Assembly: GCA_937894725.1 (NCBI GenBank)
Contig: CALAYL010000004.1
Span: forward strand, 1 to 64,000
Length of the DNA: 64,000 nt
Source of the DNA: an uncultured Bacteroidota bacterium
GTDB taxonomy: Bacteria; Bacteroidota; Bacteroidia; Chitinophagales; LD1
Reading direction: 5' to 3'
A program made the position numbers and the translations under genes. Position 1 is the stretch's first letter. Each line of letters starts with the position of its first letter. The notes under the pieces were generated by a model. It made no database searches and was not told the origin of the DNA. It saw nothing but the letters and a program-made list of their open reading frames with translations. Positions 45,262 to 54,633 of this stretch are shown one piece after another.

Positions 45262-45984
45262 TTACTCACTTTCCCCTACTACCTCCGCTACTCTCACATC
45301 TTCATTTCTTTTATCGTACTCAATCAATCCATCGCGTAGCCCTATTATTCGGTGCGCATAGCGGGCTATATCTTCTTCATGGGTTACGAGGATCACGGTG
45401 TTGCCATTTCGTTGTATTTCTCCAAAAATGTGCATGATTTCGTAGGATGTTTTAGTGTCTAGATTACCAGTAGGTTCATCTGCTAATATGATAGAAGGAT
45501 TGTTGATTAATGCACGAGCGATAGCTACTCGTTGTCGTTGTCCGCCCGAAAGTTGATTGGGTTTGTTTTGCATCCTATCTTGCAAACCTACCATTTCCAT
45601 CACCATTTCGGTGCGTTCTTTACGTTCTTTTTCGTTTACACCTGCGTAGATAAGTGGCAGTGCCACATTTTCAAACGAAGTCAATCTCGGCAATAAATTA
45701 AAGGTTTGAAATACAAAGCCAATCTCTTTGTTTCGGATAAAGGCTAATTCATCATCTATCAAACGCGATACATCAGTTCCATTGAGTTTGTAGCTGCCAT
45801 TGGTTGGCGAATCTAAGCAGCCCAAAATATTCATCAAGGTGGACTTGCCTGATCCAGATGGCCCCATGAGCGCCACATATTCATTTTGTTTAATGTCGAG
45901 GCTCACATCTTTGAGTGCATAGATGAGCTGCTCACCGAGTTGATACTCTTTGCTGATATGGTTTATTTCGATGATAGATTTCAT
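45262..45984 (-). CDS. ABC transporter ATP-binding protein, MacB/LolD-like
   Basis: 240 residues. Walker A (MGPSGSGKST), Q-loop (FVFQTFNLLPRL), the ABC signature (LSGGQRQRVAIARAL), Walker B (SIILADEPTGNLD) and the switch His (VTHEEDIA) are all present. The sequence around LGCLDSPTNGSYKLNG puts it in the MacB/LolD group, which drives export of lipoproteins or antibiotics, or cell-division-related work with a FtsX-like permease. No permease gene is adjacent. It follows gatC by 2 bp. Confidence 0.92.
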   Translation of the reverse strand: MKSIIEINHISKEYQLGEQLIYALKDVSLDIKQNEYVALMGPSGSGKSTLMNILGCLDSPTNGSYKLNGTDVSRLIDDELAFIRNKEIGFVFQTFNLLPRLTSFENVALPLIYAGVNEKERKERTEMVMEMVGLQDRMQNKPNQLSGGQRQRVAIARALINNPSIILADEPTGNLDTKTSYEIMHIFGEIQRNGNTVILVTHEEDIARYAHRIIGLRDGLIEYDKRNEDVRVAEVVGESE

Positions 45985-45986
45985 AC

Positions 45987-46277
45987 TTATTTTTTAATCA
46001 CTTTTGGCACTTTGAAATAATCCGAATCCTTTTGTGGGGCATTCAACAAGGCTTCAGCTTTCGTTACCATCCCTTTTATCTCATCTTCGCGCCATTGTAC
46101 TTCGGCACCGTTCATATATACTAGTGGTGCTATGTCCGTCACATCCACTTCGTTGAGTTTATCGATCATATTCATTATCTTTTGTAGGTCGATAATGAGT
46201 CGCTGCTTTTCGGCATCTTCAAATTCTAATTTAGACAATTCTGCTAATCTATTTACTAAAGCCGTATCAATGTTCAT
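45987..46277 (-). CDS. gatC: Aspartyl/glutamyl-tRNA amidotransferase subunit C
   Basis: GatC holds GatA and GatB together in the complex that converts Glu-tRNA(Gln) or Asp-tRNA(Asn) to the amidated form. 96 residues with the family pattern: VNRLAELSKLEFEDAEKQRLI near the N terminus, then DKLNEVDVTDIAPLVY and the LLNAPQKDSDYFKVPKV end. It is divergent from trpS (31 bp between starts) and 2 bp ahead of the ABC gene. Confidence 0.93.
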   Translation of the reverse strand: MNIDTALVNRLAELSKLEFEDAEKQRLIIDLQKIMNMIDKLNEVDVTDIAPLVYMNGAEVQWREDEIKGMVTKAEALLNAPQKDSDYFKVPKVIKK

Positions 46278-46283
46278 CTTTTC

Positions 46284-46291
46284 TATATTTG
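46284..46291 (+). promoter_or_regulatory. Predicted trpS promoter, -7 box
   Basis: TATATTTG matches the Bacteroidota -7 consensus TAnnTTTG exactly and lies 17 nt before the trpS ATG. A TTTG at -33 is not obvious. Confidence 0.6.
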
Positions 46292-46308
46292 CGGTGAAAA
46301 TATAAAAT

Positions 46309-47304
46309 ATGAATCAGATTGTAGTGAGTGGCGTGCGCCCAACCGGAAATCAACACTTAGGAAACTATTTTGGAGCGGTGCTAAACTTTGTGAAAATGCA
46401 ACAGGAGTACCCTAACTGCTACTTTTTTGTGGCAGACTACCACTCGCTCACCACGCACCCTACACCTGGCGATTTGAGTAGCCATGTGGAGCAAACGCTC
46501 ATCGAATACCTCGCTTGTGGTCTAGATCCTAATAAATCTACACTCTATGTGCAAAGCGATGTGCCACAGATAGCCGAAATGTATTTGCTCTTTAATATGC
46601 TAGCATATTTGGGTGAATTAGAGAAGGTGCCTACATTTAAAGATAAAGTACGCTCACAACCCAATAATGTAAATGCCGGTTTGCTGACTTATCCAGTGCT
46701 AATGGCGGTAGATATTTTGATTCATAAAGCAGAAAAAGTACCCGTAGGCAAAGATCAAATGCAACACATTGAGATGACGAGAAATTTTGGCAATCGATTT
46801 AACCACATTTATGGGGTGGAATATTTCAAAGAGCCAAAAGGCTTTTTTTATGGAGAAAATCCAGTATCTGTGCCTAGCCTAGATGGGCAGGGCAAAATGA
46901 GCAAATCGAAAGGCGAAAATACTTGTATTTATTTGAGCGACTCGGCCGAAACTATTCGTAAAAAAGTAATGCGTGCTACTACCGATAGTGGCCCTACTGT
47001 ACCCAATCAACCTAAAACAGAAGCTATCGAAAATATTTTTGAATTGATGCGTTTGGCAGCTACACCGGATACTATCACACATTTTGAAGAAAGCTACAAC
47101 AATTGTACTATCCGCTATGGCGATATGAAAAAGCAGATAGCAGAAGATTTGATTTTACTCGTAAATCCGATTAGAGAAAAAATCGAATTTTATAAAAACA
47201 ACAAAACACTTTTAGCAGAAATAAAAGCTGCTGGGGGCGAAAAAGCAAGAGCTTCAGCTCAAAAAACAGTAAAAGAAGTGCGTGAAATAATTGGTTTGAA
47301 ATAA
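46309..47304 (+). CDS. trpS: Tryptophanyl-tRNA synthetase
   Basis: Class I synthetase that charges tRNA-Trp. The N-terminal VVSGVRPTGNQHLGNYFGA carries the HIGH-equivalent motif, and GKMSKSKG the KMSKS loop. VPVGKDQMQHIEMTRN and LTYPVLMAVDIL are typical TrpS segments. The length of 331 residues is normal. The start ATG at 46309 is supported by the nearby promoter. Confidence 0.97.
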   Translation: MNQIVVSGVRPTGNQHLGNYFGAVLNFVKMQQEYPNCYFFVADYHSLTTHPTPGDLSSHVEQTLIEYLACGLDPNKSTLYVQSDVPQIAEMYLLFNMLAYLGELEKVPTFKDKVRSQPNNVNAGLLTYPVLMAVDILIHKAEKVPVGKDQMQHIEMTRNFGNRFNHIYGVEYFKEPKGFFYGENPVSVPSLDGQGKMSKSKGENTCIYLSDSAETIRKKVMRATTDSGPTVPNQPKTEAIENIFELMRLAATPDTITHFEESYNNCTIRYGDMKKQIAEDLILLVNPIREKIEFYKNNKTLLAEIKAAGGEKARASAQKTVKEVREIIGLK

Positions 47305-47357
47305 ATTTGCTGTAAATTGGCGACTACCTAAAAAAAACACTACCCAAAACCATCACT

Positions 47358-48005
47358 ATGGCTAAAACCAAACAACCCAAAGAAAAAATAAAACATATCG
47401 CCATAGCAGGAAACATAGGTGCAGGAAAAACGACCCTGACTAAAATGCTTGCCAAACAGTTTGGCTGGGAACCGAACTATGAAGATGTAGAAAACAATCC
47501 GTATCTCAATGATTTTTATGAGGACATGCCTCGATGGTCATTTAACCTTCAGATATTTTTCTTGAATTCTCGTTTTAAACAAATCATCGAAATTCAGAAA
47601 GGGGAAAATATAGTGATACAGGATAGAACTATACATGAAGACGCTTGTATTTTCGCGCCAAACCTACATGCTATGGGCTTAATGAGTACAAGAGATTTTG
47701 AAAATTATAGTCGTCTTTTTGAAACGATCAATAGCATGATAAAGCCGCCTGACTTATTGATTTATTTAAAAGCATCTGTACCTACGCTCGTCAATCAAAT
47801 ACAAAAAAGAGGACGGGAGTATGAAGACAATTTGCGCTTAGATTATTTGAAGCGACTCAATGAGTTTTATGAAAAATGGATTAGCACCTACAGCGAAGGT
47901 CGTGTACTCGTGATAGATGTAGATAAGTTCAACTTTGTAGATGAAAAATCGGCTCTCACAGAAGTGATAAACAAGGTGAGCGCTGAATTACATGGGCTAT
48001 TCTAA
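47358..48005 (+). CDS. Deoxynucleoside kinase
   Basis: 215 residues with the P-loop IAGNIGAGKTTL, the base-contact region WSFNLQIFFLNSRF, and the DRTIHEDACIFA motif equivalent to the DRS/ERS loop. The lid has QKRGREYEDNL. It phosphorylates deoxyribonucleosides in nucleotide salvage (deoxyadenosine/deoxyguanosine or cytidine-type); the preferred base is not clear from sequence. It is convergent with the methyltransferase gene. Confidence 0.91.
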   Translation: MAKTKQPKEKIKHIAIAGNIGAGKTTLTKMLAKQFGWEPNYEDVENNPYLNDFYEDMPRWSFNLQIFFLNSRFKQIIEIQKGENIVIQDRTIHEDACIFAPNLHAMGLMSTRDFENYSRLFETINSMIKPPDLLIYLKASVPTLVNQIQKRGREYEDNLRLDYLKRLNEFYEKWISTYSEGRVLVIDVDKFNFVDEKSALTEVINKVSAELHGLF

Positions 48006-48014
48006 GTTTAGCTT

Positions 48015-49220
48015 TTATAAAGCAATTCGCTTTATTTTAGCCATATAGAAACCATCAAAGTCAGTATTGACACCTGGTACTAACGTTTTATTTTCGATAA
48101 GTTGGAATGACTTGTTTTGTGCTAAAAAAGCATTGACCACATCGCTGTTTTCTTGAGACAATATGCTACAAGTAGCATAGACCAACTCTCCTCCTACCGC
48201 CACCAATGCGGCATTGGCTTGTAGAATCGAAAGTTGCTGAACCGCCATATGTTGAATAAAATCGGCTTCTAAATTCCACTTGTTTTCTGGATTTCGTTTT
48301 ATAACTCCACTCCCACTGCAAGGCGCATCTACTATCACCAAATCAGCACTAGATTTATGTTTCGTAAAAAAATTATCGTCTATTGGAAAAGTGGAGATGC
48401 AGGTAGCCTTTGCCTTAGCAGCTCTACGCAGGAGCGTTTCGAGCTTTTTAGGATATATATCCAACGACAATATCAGTCCATCATTTTTGATCAGCTGGGC
48501 GAGGTAGAGCGACTTGCCACCCGCACCTGCACAAGCATCTATGATTTTCATACCCGTTTTTGGCTGAGCAAAAAGTACGACTTGCTGTGATGATACATCT
48601 TGAAATTCAAAGCAGCCCGATTGATAACTTTGGTGATTTGTCAATTTCTTTCGAACCCGGAGTAGCAACGCATCAGGACTCTCTTTCACCACTTGTGTAT
48701 CTATCCCATCTCGTGTGAGTTCTTTTCTAAGAGAAACCAAATCAAAGACTAGCGTATTGACTCGCAAGCAAACAGCTGCTTCTTCATTCAATGCATCAGC
48801 TATTTTTGTCCAGTTAGTATTAAACTGTTTTCGCCCTTCTGTATAAAAATAGTCTGTAAACGAAGCAGTAACCGCATGGTCGAATGTATTACTGTCATTC
48901 GTTTTTATAAGTTGAATATCCTCTTCTTCGATTCCATACCAAGTTGGTATTTCTATTTTTTTTGTAATAAGCATCGCTGCCAATACTTTTCGCGTATCTA
49001 TCTCGCTAGCTACATTTTCTACACCTGCTAAGGTAGTATAATAGCGTAAAAACCGAATGATATCAAACACACTACTCGCTATAAAATGGCGATCTTTTGC
49101 CCCAAGTTTTTTATTTGACTGGAGTGTGTTATCTATCGTTTTGCCGAGGTGCGACTTATGGACTAATACAGCGGAAAGGATGAAAACGACTGCTTCGCAG
49201 TTGACACGGTAAATCTTCAA
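48015..49220 (-). CDS. NOL1/NOP2/Sun family RNA (cytosine-5) methyltransferase
   Basis: 401 residues. An N-terminal NusB-like helical part is followed by the SAM-binding IDACAGAGGKSLYLAQL, then DAPCSGSGVIKRNPENKWNL with one catalytic Cys and the YATCSILSQEN motif with the other. It is RsmB-like in layout and probably modifies rRNA. The start ATG at 49220 is the first in frame; a later start is possible because the first residues are not typical. It begins 6 bp from the end of the FG-GAP gene. Confidence 0.88.
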   Translation of the reverse strand: MKIYRVNCEAVVFILSAVLVHKSHLGKTIDNTLQSNKKLGAKDRHFIASSVFDIIRFLRYYTTLAGVENVASEIDTRKVLAAMLITKKIEIPTWYGIEEEDIQLIKTNDSNTFDHAVTASFTDYFYTEGRKQFNTNWTKIADALNEEAAVCLRVNTLVFDLVSLRKELTRDGIDTQVVKESPDALLLRVRKKLTNHQSYQSGCFEFQDVSSQQVVLFAQPKTGMKIIDACAGAGGKSLYLAQLIKNDGLILSLDIYPKKLETLLRRAAKAKATCISTFPIDDNFFTKHKSSADLVIVDAPCSGSGVIKRNPENKWNLEADFIQHMAVQQLSILQANAALVAVGGELVYATCSILSQENSDVVNAFLAQNKSFQLIENKTLVPGVNTDFDGFYMAKIKRIAL

Positions 49221-49226
49221 TATCTT

Positions 49227-51437
49227 TTACTTTATAATTACAAACCTACGAGAAATAACCGATTCATCATTGCCCACCTTGATAATGTATGAACCTGGCG
49301 CTAATTCTTGCATTGAAAACGTAGCTCGCATTTCAGCCATAGCTTGTTCGTGCACTTTTTGCCCTGCTAACGAATAGACTTCCAGCCTTCCATTTTTGTA
49401 TTCTTTTTCCAATTCAATGTTCACCACACCTCTACTCGGGTTTGGGTAGATTTTCACTGCATCAATGTGGAATATTATTTCATTTATAGCCACATTATTG
49501 CTCGCTTTCCAAGCTGAGTCAGAAAAAAGCTGTATTCCACCAGCTATGTTGCCTATCAGATAATCATTCACCCCATCGCCATTGATGTCGTCAACACTTA
49601 CTGTGGTCGTTCGCCCTTGTTTTGATTCTAATAAATTGGAATCTACAAGCATAAAATTGCCCGCTCTATACTTATTAGAATCGATAACATATTTATACAC
49701 AAATCCTCTCTCTGAGCCACTATATAAATAGCGAATGCCGTTTTCATCATTCACACTTGGATTGGCATTGCCTGTCAAAAGATTGATGTAATATTCGTTT
49801 ACCCGCACTCCGCCTAGTTGTGCATTCACAGAGTCAATATGAAATTTCGGAAGTGATTTTGTACCAAAATTCCAATAATATTGTACGTAGCCGTCACGAG
49901 TACCTACAAGTATATCCATTAGCCCATCTTTATTTAAGTCATACAGTAGCGGACGAGCATTTTGGCCTACATCTATACCTGCCATTTGGGGTGTAGTGAC
50001 CGTAGTGAATGGCGTAGTGGTACCGTTATTTTTAAAATAGTGCATATAGCCATAATTGTCGCCTATCAGCATATCGGGAAGAGAGTCACCATCAAGGTCG
50101 CCAAAGGTGGGGTATAGCCCATTATAATTCATTATAGAAAGCCCACACCAATCTCTGCTCACTAATTCAAACTTAGCGGTATCATTAGTGCTTACATTCT
50201 TCAAGAAAGCAATGTGTGTTTTGGGAATACCGCTGCTGTGGTATTGACCACTATTCCCTACTAATATGTCTTTCTTTCCATCGCCATCTATATCATAAAT
50301 CATAGGTTTTGAATTGCTACCCACGTCAAACAATTGATTTACAAAAAAAGTATCTCCTGCATACGCAAATTCATTTACGCCATTTAATTTTTTGTTTTTA
50401 TACAATTGTATAGACTTTACATCTTCTGATACACCCAACTGAAAATCTGCATAATATGGCGCTATCAAAAGATCTTTTCGATTATCAAAATTTACATCGA
50501 GCTCATAGGCAGCCGGAAAAATAGGCATTTGGATAGGCGTATTATATTTTGGAAAAAAGGTATCAATTTGATTTATCGTTGCAAATCCAGTATCTCCTGC
50601 ATTTTTCAAAAAAACCATGTTGTTGAAACTCACATCACTAGTCAGTAAATCAATATCTCCGTCTAAATCATAATCAAATGGAAAAAGAGTGCCGCCTTGG
50701 TGTCTCGAACCTGTAGATTTTGGCGGTGCAAATCCATTTTTGCAATATCCAAGAGAATAAGTAAAGCTAGTTGAGCCTAGTTCTGCTACTCCTCCCCAGC
50801 AGGTAGATATGAGCTCATATTTTAATGAATCTAAACCAAAACCGTACTCTAATGACCTGTTTTCATAATATTCAATAAATGCTCCTGTACCAAAATCAAA
50901 CATCAGTATATCTAAATCACCATCTCCATTTACATCTACAAATCCAGGTAAATTATCTCTATTTCCTCCAAAATTTGAATCGAATCCAGCAAAAGGATAT
51001 GTAAGCTCAATACCGGGTTTAAATGCTAATTTGCCATTGACTAACACACCCTTTCGATACTCAATACCAGTATTGATAAGCGCAAAAATATCCGGTATTC
51101 CATCTTTGTTGTAATCTCTGATTGCTAACCATCCACCATACAAATCGGTAGGAAAAGAAAGCTCATACTGTGGTGCATAGAGATAAGTAGGGTATTTTCC
51201 AGGGCCTTGATTAATGAAGGTGGATACCTTTTCGGTATATTTTTCGTAAATCATCAAATCTAGATAACTATCACCATTTAGGTTTAATGCTGCTATTATG
51301 GGTGAGTTGATTCCTCCTGCTAATGGATTTTGTATAACATTTTGATTTTCAGTCAATACAATACTACCAATTTGCTTTTTTTGGGCATAGGCAAACAGTG
51401 TATTAATCAATAGAAAAAAGAGAAGCGATTTTCGCAT
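49227..51437 (-). CDS. Secreted FG-GAP/VCBS-repeat protein with T9SS sorting domain
   Basis: 736 residues, signal peptide cleaved near AYAQ. I count nine Asp-rich calcium-binding repeats of the DxNxDGxxD type (DLNGDSYLD, DYNKDGIPD, DVNGDGDLD, DYDLDGDID, DVNFDNRKD, DIDGDGKKD, DLDGDSLPD, DLNKDGLMD, DINGDGVND), consistent with a beta-propeller such as in integrin-like adhesion proteins. The C terminus is a T9SS type A sorting domain (VKIYPNPSRG to the end). The ligand is unknown; adhesion or surface structure is plausible. Confidence 0.86.
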   Translation of the reverse strand: MRKSLLFFLLINTLFAYAQKKQIGSIVLTENQNVIQNPLAGGINSPIIAALNLNGDSYLDLMIYEKYTEKVSTFINQGPGKYPTYLYAPQYELSFPTDLYGGWLAIRDYNKDGIPDIFALINTGIEYRKGVLVNGKLAFKPGIELTYPFAGFDSNFGGNRDNLPGFVDVNGDGDLDILMFDFGTGAFIEYYENRSLEYGFGLDSLKYELISTCWGGVAELGSTSFTYSLGYCKNGFAPPKSTGSRHQGGTLFPFDYDLDGDIDLLTSDVSFNNMVFLKNAGDTGFATINQIDTFFPKYNTPIQMPIFPAAYELDVNFDNRKDLLIAPYYADFQLGVSEDVKSIQLYKNKKLNGVNEFAYAGDTFFVNQLFDVGSNSKPMIYDIDGDGKKDILVGNSGQYHSSGIPKTHIAFLKNVSTNDTAKFELVSRDWCGLSIMNYNGLYPTFGDLDGDSLPDMLIGDNYGYMHYFKNNGTTTPFTTVTTPQMAGIDVGQNARPLLYDLNKDGLMDILVGTRDGYVQYYWNFGTKSLPKFHIDSVNAQLGGVRVNEYYINLLTGNANPSVNDENGIRYLYSGSERGFVYKYVIDSNKYRAGNFMLVDSNLLESKQGRTTTVSVDDINGDGVNDYLIGNIAGGIQLFSDSAWKASNNVAINEIIFHIDAVKIYPNPSRGVVNIELEKEYKNGRLEVYSLAGQKVHEQAMAEMRATFSMQELAPGSYIIKVGNDESVISRRFVIIK

Positions 51438-51497
51438 AAATGGATTTTTACCTAAGATACAAAAATTAGAAAAAAAGGTTGCACGAAACCAAATATA

Positions 51498-53816
51498 TTA
51501 AAATGGATAACCTACTCCAAGCTGAAATTGCCCAGCTTTAATAAACCATTTGTTGTCGCTATGGATACGAGGGTCACGAATCGGCACACCATAATCGAGG
51601 CGTATGACAAAGTAGCTAAAGTCAAGCCTCACACCAGCACCAAAATTCATCGCAAACTCATTCCAAAATCGATTCAAAGCAAAATTGGCATTGGGTCGTT
51701 GTGGGTCATTGTTGAGTAGCCAAACATTACCAACATCAAGAAATACAGCCGTTTTGAGCCATTTATATACGTCAATTCGCAACTCAGCATTGAGCTCAAT
51801 TTTGACATCTCCCGTTTGATTAAAAAATCCAAAACGCCTTTCACCTGTAGTAAAGTCTGGTTCTGAATACGAACCTGGCCCTACCTCACGCACTCTAAAT
51901 CCTCTCAAACTATTTGGCCCACCGGTATAAAACTGCTTAATAAATGGGATAGTCGTGGAGTTGCCATACGGCAGTGCTAAACCAATAAAACTTCTACCCG
52001 CAAAACTAAAATTAGGGTGAAAGCGATAAAAGCCCCTAAAGTCATTTTCCACACGCATATACTGCGCAAACTCGCGATTGGCTATTTTAAAAGGAGGAGA
52101 ATTGCCTTTGTTTATGTTTGCTAAAGCAAAACCTGCCATAAGTAGATTACCTGATGTTTCTATATTACTCCTATTGAAAATATACTTGTTGTCTGTTAAG
52201 CTCGTTTGGCTAGTGTATTCAAAGGTATAGCTTGGACCTAAAATTATTCGCTCTTGAAATGTATTGCGCAGTGAGGCATTTTCACTAAGTCGCTTATTAA
52301 ACTCATCGCCTGTTTTTGGAAAAATATATAAACTAAAGGTGAGTGGATTGATGAAATGGTGCATAAATCGATTCGGTTCCCATTCGTAGCCTATCGAAAA
52401 CCCAAAATTGTGTAAATCATACAAAAATGCGCGTTGATTGCTATCTGTAAAATCAAAGCGTTGTTCATAATTATAATTGATTTTAAACTTTGTTTTAGGG
52501 CGTTTGTATCGCACATTGTTATTGATCAAAGGAAACAAAATCCTATTGACAGAATAGGAAACAGTAGCTCCAACTTGTGTGGTGATAATAGCTGCAGGTT
52601 GTTTTGACGCCACTTGAAACTGGAAGCCTGTAGTGAGATCAATCGCTAGCAGGTCAGCGTTTTTGGTTAAATTTCGATTTCGGTAGTTTATCCCCCCCGA
52701 CACACCAAAAAAACCTTCAGTATTGTAATTTACTTGCCCATCAATACCCAAACTTTGTCGTTTAGCAGGCGTAAGTCGAAGTATAGCATTCAATATCTGA
52801 GCGGCAGTATCTTTTGGTTCAAACTCGATAGACACAAATTTATAGACACCATAATTAGATAATCTACTAAGCGATCGTAAATAATTTTCTTTTTGAAACA
52901 ACTGCCCTTTTTCAAAGAAAATACCATCACGAATCACCTTTGTCCGAACGAGGTCTTTCTTTCTGATATAATAAAACTCATTCTTTTGAAGGGTGTCCCT
53001 ATTTGTATGCTTATTTACAGCATCACCCATACCAAAATCAGTAATGCTGTAAATATTGTTCATCCAGTATTGTAAATGTTGGGTAGAGTCACTTTGCTGA
53101 CTAATAATCACATTTATTTTAACTTTATGATTGGCTATAGAGGTATCCAAATCGAAGGTTACATAATCTTTTGTAAAAAAATAAAAGCCGCTGTTTTGTA
53201 GTTCGTTTTCGATTCGCTCTCGCTCAGCTTTGAGTTTTGTCACGTCAAATCGCTGGTCAGTTTTTAGCACAGACTTAGCATGATTTTGCCACACAATAGA
53301 ATCTGTTTTATAAGTAGGCCGAGGATACATTACTGTACCTATTTTCCATGCTTCACCAGGTGTGATAGTATAAGCGACTACAGCTTTTCGTTTCTTATAG
53401 ATCACTTCATGCGTTACTTCCGCATCAAAATAACCCGAGTTTTGCATGTAATTTGCCAGTGCTTTATCAGATTTTATAGCTAAGGTCGTATCAAGAATCA
53501 CAGGGGCTTCACCTACTTTGTTTTTAATCCACCAGTTAAATTTATTCTCTTTGGGTTTATTGGCAGCACTATATAGCCAAAGTTTGATTGGAAAAAGTCC
53601 AAATGCGCGTTTGTTAGGTTTCTGAATCGCAATTTTTTTTACTTCTTCCTTGAGCTTTTGACGCTCTTCTATTTTTTTGTATCCTATAATGTTTATCTTA
53701 TTGGCATTGAGCAAATACGCTCCTTCGGGCAATCGCTTGGTAGTAGAGCATGACTGCTGAATAAGCAGTATTGCTATGGCCAAACCTATTTGAAATATGT
53801 ATTTGCGTGTTTTCAA
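51498..53816 (-). CDS. TamL, lipoprotein-type TamA/BamA family outer-membrane protein
   Basis: 772 residues. A lipobox (LIQQSC, Cys23) anchors the N terminus. POTRA-like domains follow (about 40-340: INIIGYKKIEE, NYMQNSGYFDAEV, NELQNSGFYFFTKDYV), then an Omp85 barrel from about 380 to the end, with the loop signature SLRGFRVREVGPGSY and a final aromatic residue. Omp85 proteins insert or secrete outer-membrane proteins; lipoprotein versions of TamA are the Bacteroidota form. A tamB partner is not adjacent. Confidence 0.88.
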   Translation of the reverse strand: MKTRKYIFQIGLAIAILLIQQSCSTTKRLPEGAYLLNANKINIIGYKKIEERQKLKEEVKKIAIQKPNKRAFGLFPIKLWLYSAANKPKENKFNWWIKNKVGEAPVILDTTLAIKSDKALANYMQNSGYFDAEVTHEVIYKKRKAVVAYTITPGEAWKIGTVMYPRPTYKTDSIVWQNHAKSVLKTDQRFDVTKLKAERERIENELQNSGFYFFTKDYVTFDLDTSIANHKVKINVIISQQSDSTQHLQYWMNNIYSITDFGMGDAVNKHTNRDTLQKNEFYYIRKKDLVRTKVIRDGIFFEKGQLFQKENYLRSLSRLSNYGVYKFVSIEFEPKDTAAQILNAILRLTPAKRQSLGIDGQVNYNTEGFFGVSGGINYRNRNLTKNADLLAIDLTTGFQFQVASKQPAAIITTQVGATVSYSVNRILFPLINNNVRYKRPKTKFKINYNYEQRFDFTDSNQRAFLYDLHNFGFSIGYEWEPNRFMHHFINPLTFSLYIFPKTGDEFNKRLSENASLRNTFQERIILGPSYTFEYTSQTSLTDNKYIFNRSNIETSGNLLMAGFALANINKGNSPPFKIANREFAQYMRVENDFRGFYRFHPNFSFAGRSFIGLALPYGNSTTIPFIKQFYTGGPNSLRGFRVREVGPGSYSEPDFTTGERRFGFFNQTGDVKIELNAELRIDVYKWLKTAVFLDVGNVWLLNNDPQRPNANFALNRFWNEFAMNFGAGVRLDFSYFVIRLDYGVPIRDPRIHSDNKWFIKAGQFQLGVGYPF

Positions 53817-53852
53817 TAGTGTAACAAACTATTTTTCTATTTTTAAATTCAA

Positions 53853-54581
53853 ATGCTGTCTAAAAATCAAATAAAATATATCCAATCGCTTCATCAAAAA
53901 AAGCACCGGCAAATGTACGGTTATTTTTTGGTGGAGGGGCGAAAGAGTGTAGAAGATTTAATCTCTAGCAATTTTGAAATCCACACAATCTATGCCACAA
54001 ACCAATGGAATGGGCTTCAATCTTCCATATTGGGCGAAAAAGTTGAAATCGTAGATGCCGCTTCACTTCAGAAAATAGCCACTCATCAGCATCCTGACGA
54101 AGTAGTAGCTTTAGTCAAAATACCATCTATTGAACTGCCCACTACATTGCCCTCCGGGAAATATATCGTACTCGACAGTATCAATGACCCTGGCAATGCA
54201 GGCACGATTATCCGTACTGCAGATTGGTTTGGCTGGGATGGTGTCATTTTTTTAGAAAACTGTGTTGATATTTTTAACCCCAAAACTGTCAATGCAGCCA
54301 AAGGCTCTCTTTTTAATATTCCTATTTATCAAAGTACTGCCACTCTTTTGTTTTCTAGCGCTAGTATGCACGCTGTTTATGGCGCTTTTTTAGATGGCGA
54401 AGCATTTGACAAAATCGAAAAAAATGAAAATACACTTCTCATCATCGGAAATGAAGCCAACGGTATAGCGGAAAGTGTTTCTTCATTTGTCCAAAAAAAA
54501 ATCAGCATTCCCAAAAAAGGGAATGCGGAATCATTGAATGCTGGTGTAGCAGCGGCTGTGTTGATGAGCCAATGGCCTTAA
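53853..54581 (+). CDS. TrmH/SpoU family RNA methyltransferase
   Basis: 242 residues. An N-terminal substrate-binding part (YGYFLVEGRKSVEDLI) is followed by the SpoU SAM-binding knot: VLDSINDPGNAGTIIRTADWFGWDGVIF, ALLIIGNEANGI-type segment (LLIIGNEANGI) and SIPKKGNAESLNAGVAAAVLMSQW. It 2'-O-methylates RNA; tRNA or rRNA target is not resolved. It is divergent from the TamL gene with 36 bp between starts. Confidence 0.92.
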   Translation: MLSKNQIKYIQSLHQKKHRQMYGYFLVEGRKSVEDLISSNFEIHTIYATNQWNGLQSSILGEKVEIVDAASLQKIATHQHPDEVVALVKIPSIELPTTLPSGKYIVLDSINDPGNAGTIIRTADWFGWDGVIFLENCVDIFNPKTVNAAKGSLFNIPIYQSTATLLFSSASMHAVYGAFLDGEAFDKIEKNENTLLIIGNEANGIAESVSSFVQKKISIPKKGNAESLNAGVAAAVLMSQWP

Positions 54582-54633
54582 TTTTTGTCTTTTTAGAAAA
54601 GAATAAAACTAGGCTATGTATTTGGTGTTTATT

